In this document: piece after piece, positions 15,785-23,864 of the stretch | How the letters are laid out: each line of letters opens with the position of its first letter | Position numbering within the stretch: the stretch's first letter is position 1 | DNA from: Thermoplasmata archaeon | Lineage (GTDB): Archaea > Thermoplasmatota > Thermoplasmata > Lutacidiplasmatales > UBA184 | Assembly (NCBI GenBank): GCA_021816865.1 | Contig: JAKAWX010000001.1 | Location: 316,739 to 380,738, forward strand | Length of the DNA: 64,000 nt | Direction: 5' to 3' | Translations under genes and position numbers: made by a program | The notes under the pieces: generated by a model | What the model was told of the DNA's origin: nothing | The model's database searches: none | What the model saw: the letters and a program-made list of their open reading frames with translations, nothing else

Positions 15785-16807
15785 ATGCGAGCGGCGGTGT
15801 TTCGAGGCCCGGGACAGGCGCTCCGCGTCGAGGAGGTGCCGACCCCGGCCCCGGGGGTCGGCGAGGCCCGCGTGGCCGTCCTCGCGTGCGGGTTCTGCCA
15901 CACCGACCTCCACTACCTCGATCACGGGGTTGCGACCGCGAAGCCCCCCCCGATGATCCTCGGTCACGAGATCGCCGGGCGGGTCGACGCCCTCGGCCCC
16001 GGGGCGGACGGGGTGGCCGTCGGCGACCCGGTCCTCGTCCCCGCCGTCCTTCCCTGCGGCCGGTGCACGTACTGCCGGCTCGGGCGGGAGAACATCTGCC
16101 CGAGGATGCGGATGCTGGGCAACCATATCGACGGAGGGTTCGCGGAGTTCGTGGTGGTGCCGGCGAAGGACCTCATCGCGCTTCCCTCGGAGATCGACCC
16201 GGTGCTCGGGTGCGTGATCTCGGACGCGCTGACGACCCCGTACCACGCGGTCGTGCACCGCGCCCAGGTCCGCGAAGGAGAGCGCGTCGTAGTGGTCGGC
16301 TGCGGGGGGGTCGGGATCAACGTCGTGCAGTTCGCCGTCGGGGCGGGCGCCGACGTGCTGGCGGTCGACCTCAACGACGCGAAGCTCGAGACGGCGCGCC
16401 GTCTCGGCGCCTCGGAAACGATCCGCCCCGGGCGGGCCGAGGAGTTCGGCGCCGCCGTTCGACGGGTCTGGAACGACGGGGCCGATGTCGCCTTCGAGGC
16501 GGTCGGGACGCCGGCCACCATCGCCCTCGCGTTCGACGCGCTCCGCCGGGGGGGCCGCCTCTGCCTGGTGGGCTACAGCCGCGGCCCGGCGGTGCTTCCC
16601 GCCCCGCGGGTCATGTTCCTCGAGTACACCCTCGTCGGTTCGCTCGGATGCCGGCCCGCCGACTACCCTCGGGTCGTCAACCTGGTGCGGACGGGTCGGA
16701 TCCGGCTCGAACCGGTCGTCACCGGGCGGGTACGGCTCGAGGAGATCGGAACGGCGGCCGACCGCCTTCGCCGGGGCGAGGGCTTCCGGTCGGTCGTCCA
16801 GCCGTAA
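15785..16807 (+). CDS. had: 6-hydroxycyclohex-1-ene-1-carbonyl-CoA dehydrogenase
   Basis: Had oxidises 6-hydroxycyclohex-1-enecarbonyl-CoA to the 6-oxo compound with NAD, feeding BamA. The 340-residue protein is a zinc medium-chain dehydrogenase. The catalytic zinc site is CGFCHTDLHY with GHEIAG. The structural zinc cysteines lie in LPCGRCTYCRLGRENIC. A Rossmann motif GCGGVGINVVQFAVGAG near 174-190 is followed by VDLNDAKL, where the Asp suggests NAD preference. LGNHIDGGFAEFV resembles the Had/BamQ subgroup. The ATG at 15785 gives a normal MCD start; an in-frame start at 15755 lies inside dch. It is the last gene of the operon and converges on the regulator gene 47 nt away. A general alcohol dehydrogenase is the alternative without this context. 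Confidence 0.85.
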   Translation: MRAAVFRGPGQALRVEEVPTPAPGVGEARVAVLACGFCHTDLHYLDHGVATAKPPPMILGHEIAGRVDALGPGADGVAVGDPVLVPAVLPCGRCTYCRLGRENICPRMRMLGNHIDGGFAEFVVVPAKDLIALPSEIDPVLGCVISDALTTPYHAVVHRAQVREGERVVVVGCGGVGINVVQFAVGAGADVLAVDLNDAKLETARRLGASETIRPGRAEEFGAAVRRVWNDGADVAFEAVGTPATIALAFDALRRGGRLCLVGYSRGPAVLPAPRVMFLEYTLVGSLGCRPADYPRVVNLVRTGRIRLEPVVTGRVRLEEIGTAADRLRRGEGFRSVVQP

Positions 16808-16854
16808 CGCGACCCCGTCGTAGGGCCCCCCGCGCGACGTCGGCCGAGGACCGG

Positions 16855-18129
16855 CTACGCCGGCGTGGCCGTGAAGACGCAGCCCCGGGTCGCGTGCTTC
16901 GTAGGGTCCGGCTCAGACACCTCCCAGCGCTGCCCGAGGCGGGTCTCGAAGACGGCCCGCAGAAGCTGCGGGCAGATCACGCGACCGATCTCGGGCGAGT
17001 CGCTCGTGCACGCAAAGCACCCCGTGACCCGGAGCGTGAGGGGGCGGGCCTTCACCGTCGTGAGGTGGCCCATCGTGTGGGTCTCGTAGTAGCCGCCGAG
17101 CGCGCGCGCGATCTCCTCGGGGGTCCGGCCGTCGACCTTCTCGGCGATCTCGCGGCCGAGCTGGCGCGCGATCGTTTCGATCAGCTCGGGAAGGTTCAGT
17201 CGGAGGTCCCGCACGCCGGACGCGCGCATGCCGAGCTTCGCGATCTCCGTGAGCCGCTGGAACGGGACCGCCTCCTTGCCGACGTGAACCGGGAGGACCG
17301 CCGACGGGGGGCTCTCGAGCTCGACGAACCGGGCCTCCGAGCGCCGCGCGGGTCCCCAGACCCGGCGGTGGTAGTTGCGGGCGAGCTGGACGAACATCGG
17401 GGCCGAGGACCAGAGCGCGACCTGCTCGTCCCCCGCCCGACCGGCCCCATCCTCGCCCGAAACGAACACGAGCGCCCCCCGCCGGTCGATCACGAGCGCC
17501 CGGTTCACGACCGGCCCGTTCGCGTGGCGCAGCTCGGCGAACGCGGCGAAGTGCTTCGCCTCGGCGAGGTTCGGCGGGTAGACCTCGCTCACGATGCGGA
17601 CCTTGACCCCCCGCCCGGCGGCGTCGCGCAGCGCGCGGTCGAGGCCGTTGTCGAGTAGGCCCGCGAGCGACCCGCCGGTGGTGGAGAGCAGGAGCTGGCG
17701 TTCGGCCGCCCCGATCCGTTTGAGGAGGAACCGGCGGATCGTCTCGCGGCCCTCCAGGACCGCGAACTTGCGCGGGTCGCCGTCGTCGAGCTCGGTGCGG
17801 CTCTCCTCCCAGTCGGCGAGCACCTTCTCGCGATCGTGCTCGAGCCGGCGCAACCGCTCGGAGGCTCCGTGGATCCACCGGTCCAGAAGAGAGTCCGGGG
17901 AGAGCGCCGCGAACCGGCGGGGCCGCCCGTTGGTCGCCTCGAGGAGACCGTCGCGCGTGAGCTGTTTGATGAACCGGTACGCCTCGACGCGGTTGACGGC
18001 GGAGAGGCGCGCGAGCTCGCTCGCCGTCTGCGGTCCGGTGCGGCAGGCGGCGAGGTAGACCCGCGCGGCCCGCTCGGGGACCCCGTGCTCGGAGAGAAGT
18101 TCGAGAAGGCCCTGAGCGGGTCGGCCCAC
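16855..18129 (-). CDS. TrmB-like HTH regulator with PLD-like and V4R-like domains
   Basis: This is a 424-residue regulator. Residues ~5-75 form a TrmB/winged-helix domain (AARVYLAACRTGPQTASELARLSAVNRVEAYRFIKQL in three pieces), followed by a ~25-residue helical linker. Residues ~110-240 resemble the phospholipase-D-like ligand domain of TrmB proteins (RFLLKRIGAAERQLLLSTTGG onward). The C-terminal ~100 residues look like a V4R/XylR-N-type pocket (TVKARPLTLRVTGCFACTSD, then ICPQLLRAVFETRLG), with cysteines and a late TRGCVF strand. V4R domains bind hydrocarbons or aromatics in other regulators. The GTG at 18129 lies 25 nt below an ATAAAA box, so the transcript is probably leaderless. Its position, convergent with the benzoyl-CoA operon, makes it the best candidate regulator; that is inference. 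Confidence 0.75.
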   Translation of the reverse strand: MGRPAQGLLELLSEHGVPERAARVYLAACRTGPQTASELARLSAVNRVEAYRFIKQLTRDGLLEATNGRPRRFAALSPDSLLDRWIHGASERLRRLEHDREKVLADWEESRTELDDGDPRKFAVLEGRETIRRFLLKRIGAAERQLLLSTTGGSLAGLLDNGLDRALRDAAGRGVKVRIVSEVYPPNLAEAKHFAAFAELRHANGPVVNRALVIDRRGALVFVSGEDGAGRAGDEQVALWSSAPMFVQLARNYHRRVWGPARRSEARFVELESPPSAVLPVHVGKEAVPFQRLTEIAKLGMRASGVRDLRLNLPELIETIARQLGREIAEKVDGRTPEEIARALGGYYETHTMGHLTTVKARPLTLRVTGCFACTSDSPEIGRVICPQLLRAVFETRLGQRWEVSEPDPTKHATRGCVFTATPA

Positions 18130-18150
18130 GCCGGGGGAGAGGGTGGGCCG

Positions 18151-18156
18151 ATAAAA
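18151..18156 (-). promoter_or_regulatory. TATA box of the V4R-like regulator
   Basis: TTTTAT on the minus strand is centred 24-25 nt upstream of GTG 18129, so the predicted transcript begins at the start codon. This also decides that start over longer in-frame options reaching into rpsB. Confidence 0.6.
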
Positions 18157-18179
18157 GGTCGAAGGGCGACCGAGGCGCC

Positions 18180-18836
18180 CTAGAGGGCCGCTTGGAAGTC
18201 CTCGATGGAGAGGGGGTACTCGACGTCCGCGCCCCCGGCTCTCGCGCGCAGGACCTCGCGCGCGAGCAGCCAATAGACGGTGGCGAGCGCGACCCGTCCC
18301 TTGTTGTTCGCCGGGATCACGAGGTCGACGTTGCGCGTCTCGTTGTTCACGTCGCAGAGGCCGACGACGGGGATCCCGATCGACACGGCCTCGCTGAGCG
18401 CCTGCTGGTCGGTCGCGGGGTCGGTGACGACGAGGACCTTCGGCTCGAAGAACTCGGCCAGGTTCGGGTTCGTGAGGCAGCCGGGGACGAACCTCTCGGC
18501 GAACGAGACGGCACCGACCGTTTTCGCGAAGACGCGGACCGGCTTCTGGCCGTACTGCCGCTGGGAGACCGCGAGGATGCGGTCCGCCGGCACCCGCGCG
18601 AGGAAGTTCGCCGCGAGCCGGATGCGTCGGTCGGTCTCGCGGACATCGAGGACATGGAGGCCGTCGAAGCGGACCTTGTACACGAACCGGCGCATCGACG
18701 CCGACTTCTGCTGGGTCCCGATGTGGACCCCCGACGTGAGGTAGGTGTCCTCCGGGATCAGCAGCTCGCCCGGCCGGATGTCCTGCGCGTCGCCCGCGAC
18801 GTTGCGCTCCTCGGCCAGGGTCTCGTCTTCCGCCAT
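18180..18836 (-). CDS. rpsB: 30S ribosomal protein S2
   Basis: S2 binds the head of the small ribosomal subunit. The 218-residue protein carries the archaeal/eukaryotic-type signature: [16 protein letters not shown] near residues 33-48, [17 protein letters not shown] near 83-99, and [17 protein letters not shown] near 130-146. [29 protein letters not shown] near 153-181 covers the classic S2 signature (two pieces). An acidic N-terminal tail precedes the core, as in many archaea. The ATG at 18836 is 7 nt after the enolase stop; enolase and S2 are often adjacent in archaeal genomes. It is the last gene of the mcm-mce-eno-rpsB run. Confidence 0.96.
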   Translation of the reverse strand: MAEDETLAEERNVAGDAQDIRPGELLIPEDTYLTSGVHIGTQQKSASMRRFVYKVRFDGLHVLDVRETDRRIRLAANFLARVPADRILAVSQRQYGQKPVRVFAKTVGAVSFAERFVPGCLTNPNLAEFFEPKVLVVTDPATDQQALSEAVSIGIPVVGLCDVNNETRNVDLVIPANNKGRVALATVYWLLAREVLRARAGGADVEYPLSIEDFQAAL

Positions 18837-18843
18837 AGTGGAA

Positions 18844-20058
18844 CTAGCTTACGCTGGCGCGGCCGAGCCGCAGGAGTTCATTTAGCTTTGCCACCCGCTC
18901 CCCGCCCAGGACCCCGCATTTCAGCCCCCGAGCCCCCGTGCCGAGGGCGACGTGGGCGAGCCAGCCCTCGGGGACCTCCCCCGACCGGTGGGACGTGATG
19001 GTCGCGAGGCCGTTCGAGCGGGCCCGGTCGACGGTCGCGAGGGTGTCGGTGAGGGTCCCGACCTGGTTGACCTTGATGAGCACGGCGTTCGTCGACCGCC
19101 GCTCGATCCCGCGGCGTAGACGCTCGTCGCGGGTCACGTAGAGGTCGTCGCCGACCACGAGGGACCGGTTTCCGACCTGGTGCGTCAGTTCGGCGAACGC
19201 ATCGAACTCCTCCTCGTCGAACGGGTCCTCGACGTACTTCAGGCCGTAGCGGTCGACCAGCTTCGCGACGAAGGCGATCTGGCCCTCGGTGTCGAGCGTC
19301 TGGTCCCGGTAGCGGTAGCGACCGTCGACGTAGAACTCGCTCGCCGCGAGGTCGAGCCCCGGGTGGACCGAAAGGCCGGTCTCGTCCCGGACGCGGGCGC
19401 ACGCCTCGGTGAGGATCTCGAGCGCCTCGACGTTCGAGATCGCGGCGACCCACCCCCCCTCGTCGCCCCGTCCGAGGGCCTGCTTCGGAGAGCGGGCGTG
19501 GAGGGTCTCGCCGACCGCCGCATGGACCCGGACGGCGGCCCGGACCGAGTCGTCCGGACGGTGGCAGTCCGCGAACGCGATGAACTCCTGGATGTCGGGA
19601 CCCCCGATCGCGTGGCGGCCCCCGTTCATGCAGTTCCCGACGATCGCGGGGAACTGACGTCCGTCCACCCCCGGCCGGGCGACGACCTTCCAGAGGGGCC
19701 GACCGGTCTCCTTTCCGAGGGCCAGCGCCGAGGCGACCGAGATCGCCGTGGCCGTGTTCCCCCCGATGCGCCCGAAATCGGCCGTTCCGTCGACCTCGTG
19801 CAGTCGGCGATCGACCGCGCCCGGCTCGCCGGCGTCGAGGCCGACCAGCGCGGGCCGGACCTGGCTCGCGAACACGCCGAGCGCTTCCGGGACCCCACCG
19901 GTCGGGAACGCGCGGACCTCGTGACGCCCCGTGCTCGCGCCGCTCGGCGCCCCCGCGCGGGCCACGGCTCCCGAGTCGAGCGTGACCGTGGCCTCGACCG
20001 TCGGGTGCGCGCGGCTGTCGTAGATCGCCGCGAGGTCGACCTTCGCGACCCGGCTCAT
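18844..20058 (-). CDS. eno: Enolase
   Basis: Enolase interconverts 2-phosphoglycerate and phosphoenolpyruvate in glycolysis and gluconeogenesis. The 404-residue protein is slightly shorter than the usual ~430 but keeps the active site. [12 protein letters not shown] is the N-terminal loop. His and Glu lie in [15 protein letters not shown], and the catalytic Glu in GDEGG. Mg ligands lie in [15 protein letters not shown] and GDDLYVT. The catalytic Lys is in [12 protein letters not shown], followed by SHRSGE and a C-terminal [14 protein letters not shown]. The ATG at 20058 overlaps the epimerase stop (ATGA). Translational coupling to methylmalonyl-CoA genes is unusual, but both serve central carbon flow. 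Confidence 0.95.
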   Translation of the reverse strand: MSRVAKVDLAAIYDSRAHPTVEATVTLDSGAVARAGAPSGASTGRHEVRAFPTGGVPEALGVFASQVRPALVGLDAGEPGAVDRRLHEVDGTADFGRIGGNTATAISVASALALGKETGRPLWKVVARPGVDGRQFPAIVGNCMNGGRHAIGGPDIQEFIAFADCHRPDDSVRAAVRVHAAVGETLHARSPKQALGRGDEGGWVAAISNVEALEILTEACARVRDETGLSVHPGLDLAASEFYVDGRYRYRDQTLDTEGQIAFVAKLVDRYGLKYVEDPFDEEEFDAFAELTHQVGNRSLVVGDDLYVTRDERLRRGIERRSTNAVLIKVNQVGTLTDTLATVDRARSNGLATITSHRSGEVPEGWLAHVALGTGARGLKCGVLGGERVAKLNELLRLGRASVS

Positions 20059-20450
20059 CGGCCCTCCACGAACTCGACCAGCACGCCGCCGAACGCGGCC
20101 GGGTGGGCGAATCCGACGCGACGGCCCCGGGCCCCCGGGCGTCCGGTCCGGTCGACGACCCGCTCGCCGCGACGTACGAGGTCCTCGAGCGCGCGGTCGA
20201 CGCTCGGCACCCGGAACGCGAGGTGATGGATCCCCTCCCCCCGAACCGAGAGGAACCGGGCGACCGGAGACTCGGCGTCGGTCGGGGTCAGGAGCTCGAC
20301 GTGCGTATCGCCCGCCGATAAGAACGCGACGCGCACGCGGTTCGACGGAACCTCTTCGGGCGGGGCCACGCTCGGCCCGAGGAACGACTCCCATCGAACC
20401 CGGGCCCGGTCGAGGTCGGCGACGGCGATCCCCACGTGATCCAGCTCCAC
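20055..20450 (-). CDS. mce: Methylmalonyl-CoA epimerase
   Basis: Mce epimerises (S)- and (R)-methylmalonyl-CoA, linking biotin-dependent carboxylation of propionyl-CoA to the B12-dependent mutase. The 131-residue protein has two beta-alpha-beta-beta-beta modules of the vicinal-oxygen-chelate fold. Metal-ligand positions are visible as H5 (MELDHVGIAV), E53 (THVELLTP), H75/H76 (GEGIHHLAFRV) and a late Glu in VLVEFVEGR. It lies 13 nt downstream of the mutase gene and overlaps eno by 4 nt, forming one operon. The partner carboxyltransferase cluster is 37 kb away in this window. Confidence 0.92.
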   Translation of the reverse strand: MELDHVGIAVADLDRARVRWESFLGPSVAPPEEVPSNRVRVAFLSAGDTHVELLTPTDAESPVARFLSVRGEGIHHLAFRVPSVDRALEDLVRRGERVVDRTGRPGARGRRVGFAHPAAFGGVLVEFVEGR

Positions 20451-20463
20451 GACCTCCTACCCC

Positions 20464-22143
20464 CTAGAATGCCCGCGCGGCGGGCTGCTCGCCGAAGATC
20501 TCCCTCCACACGTCCGCGATCTCGCCGAGCGTCGCCCCGCTCGTAACGGCCACGAGGACGCTCGGCAGGACGTTCTCGCCGGCGCGGGTCGCCGACGCGA
20601 GGCGGACGAGCGAGTCGGCCGACTTCTGGGGGTCGCGACGCCGCCGCCAATCGCCCACCCGCGCGACCTGGCGTCGCTCCTCGTCGAGCGTGACCCGCTG
20701 GAACCGGGTCCGCTTTTCGCCGGGGCCGGAGAAGAGGGTGAAGTCGGGGTTCCCTTCGACGAACTCGTTGACGCCGACGACGACCTCCTCCCGGCGCTCG
20801 CGCGCGCGGGCCGTGCGGTACGCTTCGCGCGCGATCTCGGAAGCGTAGAACCCCCGCTCGATCGCCGCGAGCGCCCCGCCCATCTCGTCGATGCGGGCGA
20901 GGTACGCGCGGGCGTCGGCCTCGATCCGGTCGGTGAGCGCCTCGATCTCGTAGGCGCCACCGAGGGGATCGACCGTGTTCGCGACGCCCGACTCCTCGGC
21001 GAGGATCTGCTGGGTCCGCAACGCGAGACGGGCCGACGACTCGGTCGGGAGACCGAGCGCCTCGTCGAGCGCGTTCGAATGGAGCGATTGCGTCCCCCCG
21101 AGCACGGCCGCGAGCGATTCGAGGGTGGTTCGGACCACGTTGAGCTCGGGCTGCTGGGCCGTGAGGCTCGACCCGGCGGTCTGGGTGTGGAACCGCAGCT
21201 GCTTCGACCGCCCGTTGCGGGCGCCGAACGTATCGGTCACGATCTGGGCCCAGAGGCGCCGGGCCGCTCGGAACTTCCCAATCTCCTCGAGGAAGTTGCG
21301 GTCCGACGAGAAGAAGAACGAGAGGCGCGGAAGGACGCGGTCGACGTCAAGTCCCCGCTCGCGCACCGCCCGCACGTAGGCGACCGCGTTGGCGAGCGTG
21401 AAGGCGACCTCCTGGGCCGCCGTCGCCCCGGCCTCGCGCATGTGGTACCCCGAGACCGAGATGTAGTTCCACTGGGGCATTTCCCGGGTCACGAACTCCA
21501 CCAGGTCGACCGTCAGGCGAAGCGAGGCGGCGGGAGGGTAGATGTACGTTCCTCGGGCGACGTACTCCTTGAGGACGTCGTTCTGGACGGTGCCCCCGAG
21601 CCGGGCGCGCGGAACGCCGTTCTCCTCGGCGACCGCGACGAGGAGCGCGAGGAGGATGGGGGCTGTCGCGTTGATCGTCATCGACACGGTGGCCCGGTCG
21701 AGCGGGATCCCCGCGAGGAGGGTGCGCATGTCGCCGAGCGATGCGACCGGGACGCCGCACCGCCCGACCTCTCCTCTGGCCCGCGGATGGTCCGAGTCGA
21801 ACCCGTTCTGCGTCGGGAGGTCGAACGCGACCGAGAGACCGGTCTGGCCTCCCTTGAGCAGGAACTGGAACCGGCGGTTCGTCGCCTGAGCGCTGCCGAA
21901 CCCGGAATACTGACGAAACGTCCAGAGACGCCCCCGGTACATCGTCGGCTGGATCCCCCGGGTGTACGGCATCTCGCCGGGAAAGCCGACGCGCTCCAGG
22001 AACGCGGCATCGGGGTCGTCCGGTGGGCCGACGAGGAACGGCACGCGTCCCTCCTCCACCGGCCGGCCGCCCAGCGCCCGGCGCGCGTCGGCCTCCCAGC
22101 GGGCGCGACCCGCGCGCTCTCCCGCTCGCCGGGATCGGGTCAT
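20464..22143 (-). CDS. mcmA1: Methylmalonyl-CoA mutase large (catalytic) subunit
   Basis: This 559-residue catalytic subunit rearranges (R)-methylmalonyl-CoA to succinyl-CoA using adenosylcobalamin. It contains the complete TIM-barrel region. GEMPYTRGIQPTMYRGRLWT includes the Tyr that packs on the substrate. SVAFDLPTQNGFDSDHP, SMTINATAPILLAL and NYISVSGYHMREAGATA are all characteristic, as are QTAGSSLTAQQPELN and GGTQSLHSNALDEAL. The separate B12-binding domain is absent, as usual for archaeal two-subunit mutases, so the small subunit must be encoded elsewhere. The ATG at 22143 is 26 nt downstream of a TTTTAA box, implying a leaderless mRNA. It heads the mcm-mce-eno-rpsB operon. Confidence 0.95.
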   Translation of the reverse strand: MTRSRRAGERAGRARWEADARRALGGRPVEEGRVPFLVGPPDDPDAAFLERVGFPGEMPYTRGIQPTMYRGRLWTFRQYSGFGSAQATNRRFQFLLKGGQTGLSVAFDLPTQNGFDSDHPRARGEVGRCGVPVASLGDMRTLLAGIPLDRATVSMTINATAPILLALLVAVAEENGVPRARLGGTVQNDVLKEYVARGTYIYPPAASLRLTVDLVEFVTREMPQWNYISVSGYHMREAGATAAQEVAFTLANAVAYVRAVRERGLDVDRVLPRLSFFFSSDRNFLEEIGKFRAARRLWAQIVTDTFGARNGRSKQLRFHTQTAGSSLTAQQPELNVVRTTLESLAAVLGGTQSLHSNALDEALGLPTESSARLALRTQQILAEESGVANTVDPLGGAYEIEALTDRIEADARAYLARIDEMGGALAAIERGFYASEIAREAYRTARARERREEVVVGVNEFVEGNPDFTLFSGPGEKRTRFQRVTLDEERRQVARVGDWRRRRDPQKSADSLVRLASATRAGENVLPSVLVAVTSGATLGEIADVWREIFGEQPAARAF

Positions 22144-22166
22144 CGTCGGGGGATCGAGGGGAGGCT

Positions 22167-22172
22167 TTTAAG
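22167..22172 (-). promoter_or_regulatory. TATA box of the mcm-mce-eno-rpsB operon
   Basis: TTAAAA on the minus strand is centred ~26 nt upstream of ATG 22143. It overlaps the TAA stop of pheT (22168-22170), so one sequence ends one gene and starts the promoter of the next. Confidence 0.55.
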
Positions 22173-23862
22173 GTCCGTCCCGAGGGGCCACGAGCGGCCA
22201 GAGGGCGCTCAGGTCGAGCTCGGCAAACGCGACCGGTACCGGCACCCCGAGCTCCGTGAGGATCCGGGGGTGGACCTCGCCCATCTCGGCCACCGTTTCC
22301 CCCGCGACGCGGAGACGGGCGGCTCGGCCCGGGATCGCGCCGGGGACCTCCGCCGGTTCGCGGACCCCAGAGACGTCGCGATCACCGAGGAGGTAGTCCA
22401 CCCGGGCCGCCACGTCCGCGAATCCGGCCGACTCGGACGCGATCACGAGGCTGGCCCGGTAGCGCGTCTCGCCCCCCGACTCCGCCGACGGGGCTCGGAC
22501 GATCACCGGGCCTACCTCACCGAACTGCTGGGGATAGCCGTGGCGGGTGTTCCGTTCAAGGACCTCGAGGTGCGAGAGAAAGAGGCGGTCCCGCAGGTAC
22601 GCGAACTCGGTGGAGACCGGGTTGCGGAGGCGGATCGGCTCGGGACCGCCGACCCGGGCGACGACCTCCGACGAGACAAAGAGGGAGGTGTGCGGGGCGG
22701 TGAGGCCGAGGCCGATCAGGCGCTCGGCGAATCGACGCCGGTAGAGCGTCTCGCCCCGCCGGCGGCCGACCGTCCGGCTCGCCGGCACGACCCCGGCATC
22801 GACGGCGACCGGAGCGGCGAGGTAGACGTCCTCCGCGACATCGATGGGGCCGAGCAGGTCCGGTCGCCACGGAGGGGCCTCCGCCCGCCACCCCGCCTCG
22901 GTCGCATGACCGCCCAGCCGGCACCGGGCGAGACGGCGCAACACCTCGGAGGACGGAAGGGGGTCTCCCGCCACGGCCCGAACGAGCGCGGACGGCAGGT
23001 CGACCGCGTGCGGCTCGACCACCGCGCGACCGTCGTCACGACGCTCCCCCGGCCCTTCGACCGCGACGGGAGAGACCGACCATCCCCGGGCCGCGAAGAC
23101 GACGAGAAGGAGCCCGACCGCCTCCCGGACGGGGCGCGCCTCCCGGCCCGTGGCCTCGATCAGGAGCTCCCGGTGGCCCACGCGCGCCTCGCCCGCGGCG
23201 CGCGCGTTGAGGACCGGCGGGAGGCTCAGGACCGCGCCCCGGCGGTCGCGCAGGACCAGGCACCGCCCCCCGACGCGGCCGAGCGCCCCATACCGCTCCG
23301 CCATCGGATGGTCGGTGAAGAAGCGGTCCGCACGGACCTCGGTCTCCTCCGAAAGTGGGACGAACGCGACGTCGGCGAGCGGTTCGAGCGAGTATCGTAC
23401 GGGGGGCTCGATCACGTCCCACGGGTAGATCCCGAGGCTCGCCGCCCTTCGGTCCCGACCCACCGTCGCGTGGAGGATCTCCTGGACGCGGATCGCCTCC
23501 GCGAGGGTCCCGGCGTCGAGGCCCGCGTCGTCCGGAGACCGGACGAGAGCCCCCGCGATCGCGGGACGGATCGGCTCGACCGAGGCATCGACCCGGAACG
23601 ACGGGACCTTGGCGTGGCCCGCCGCGGGCGGCTTCTTCGGGATCCCGTGGGCGACTCCGAGGACCCCCTGGAGGTAGAGACCGAGACCGCCTTCGGAGAG
23701 AAGGTCGAGCCGGTCGGGCGTGACCGAGATCGTCAGCTCGTCGCCCGCCGCCCCCGCGACCTCGGCCTTGGAGCCGAAGAGGAGCTCCTCGAGGATCCGG
23801 TCGGTGATCGGGGTCGGGAGGAGCGCCTCGAGCCGGGCGCGCGAGAGAACGCTCTGGGGCAA
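22168..23862 (-). CDS. pheT: Phenylalanyl-tRNA synthetase beta subunit
   Basis: PheT is the tRNA-binding and editing subunit of the alpha2beta2 PheRS. The 564-residue archaeal-type protein starts SVLSRARLEALLP after the TTG codon at 23862. A B1-like domain with VTPDRLDLLSEGGLGLYLQG follows, then B3/B4 editing-domain segments, a B5 domain with DLPSALVRAVAG near residues 280-295, and the pseudo-catalytic B6/B7 region. ATG is absent near the family start; TTG 23862, 2 nt after the pheS stop, gives the expected N-terminus and close coupling. The in-frame Arg/Pro-rich sequence further upstream lies inside pheS and is spurious. Gene order pheS-pheT is standard. Confidence 0.93.
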   Translation of the reverse strand: MPQSVLSRARLEALLPTPITDRILEELLFGSKAEVAGAAGDELTISVTPDRLDLLSEGGLGLYLQGVLGVAHGIPKKPPAAGHAKVPSFRVDASVEPIRPAIAGALVRSPDDAGLDAGTLAEAIRVQEILHATVGRDRRAASLGIYPWDVIEPPVRYSLEPLADVAFVPLSEETEVRADRFFTDHPMAERYGALGRVGGRCLVLRDRRGAVLSLPPVLNARAAGEARVGHRELLIEATGREARPVREAVGLLLVVFAARGWSVSPVAVEGPGERRDDGRAVVEPHAVDLPSALVRAVAGDPLPSSEVLRRLARCRLGGHATEAGWRAEAPPWRPDLLGPIDVAEDVYLAAPVAVDAGVVPASRTVGRRRGETLYRRRFAERLIGLGLTAPHTSLFVSSEVVARVGGPEPIRLRNPVSTEFAYLRDRLFLSHLEVLERNTRHGYPQQFGEVGPVIVRAPSAESGGETRYRASLVIASESAGFADVAARVDYLLGDRDVSGVREPAEVPGAIPGRAARLRVAGETVAEMGEVHPRILTELGVPVPVAFAELDLSALWPLVAPRDGP

Positions 23863-23864
23863 TC

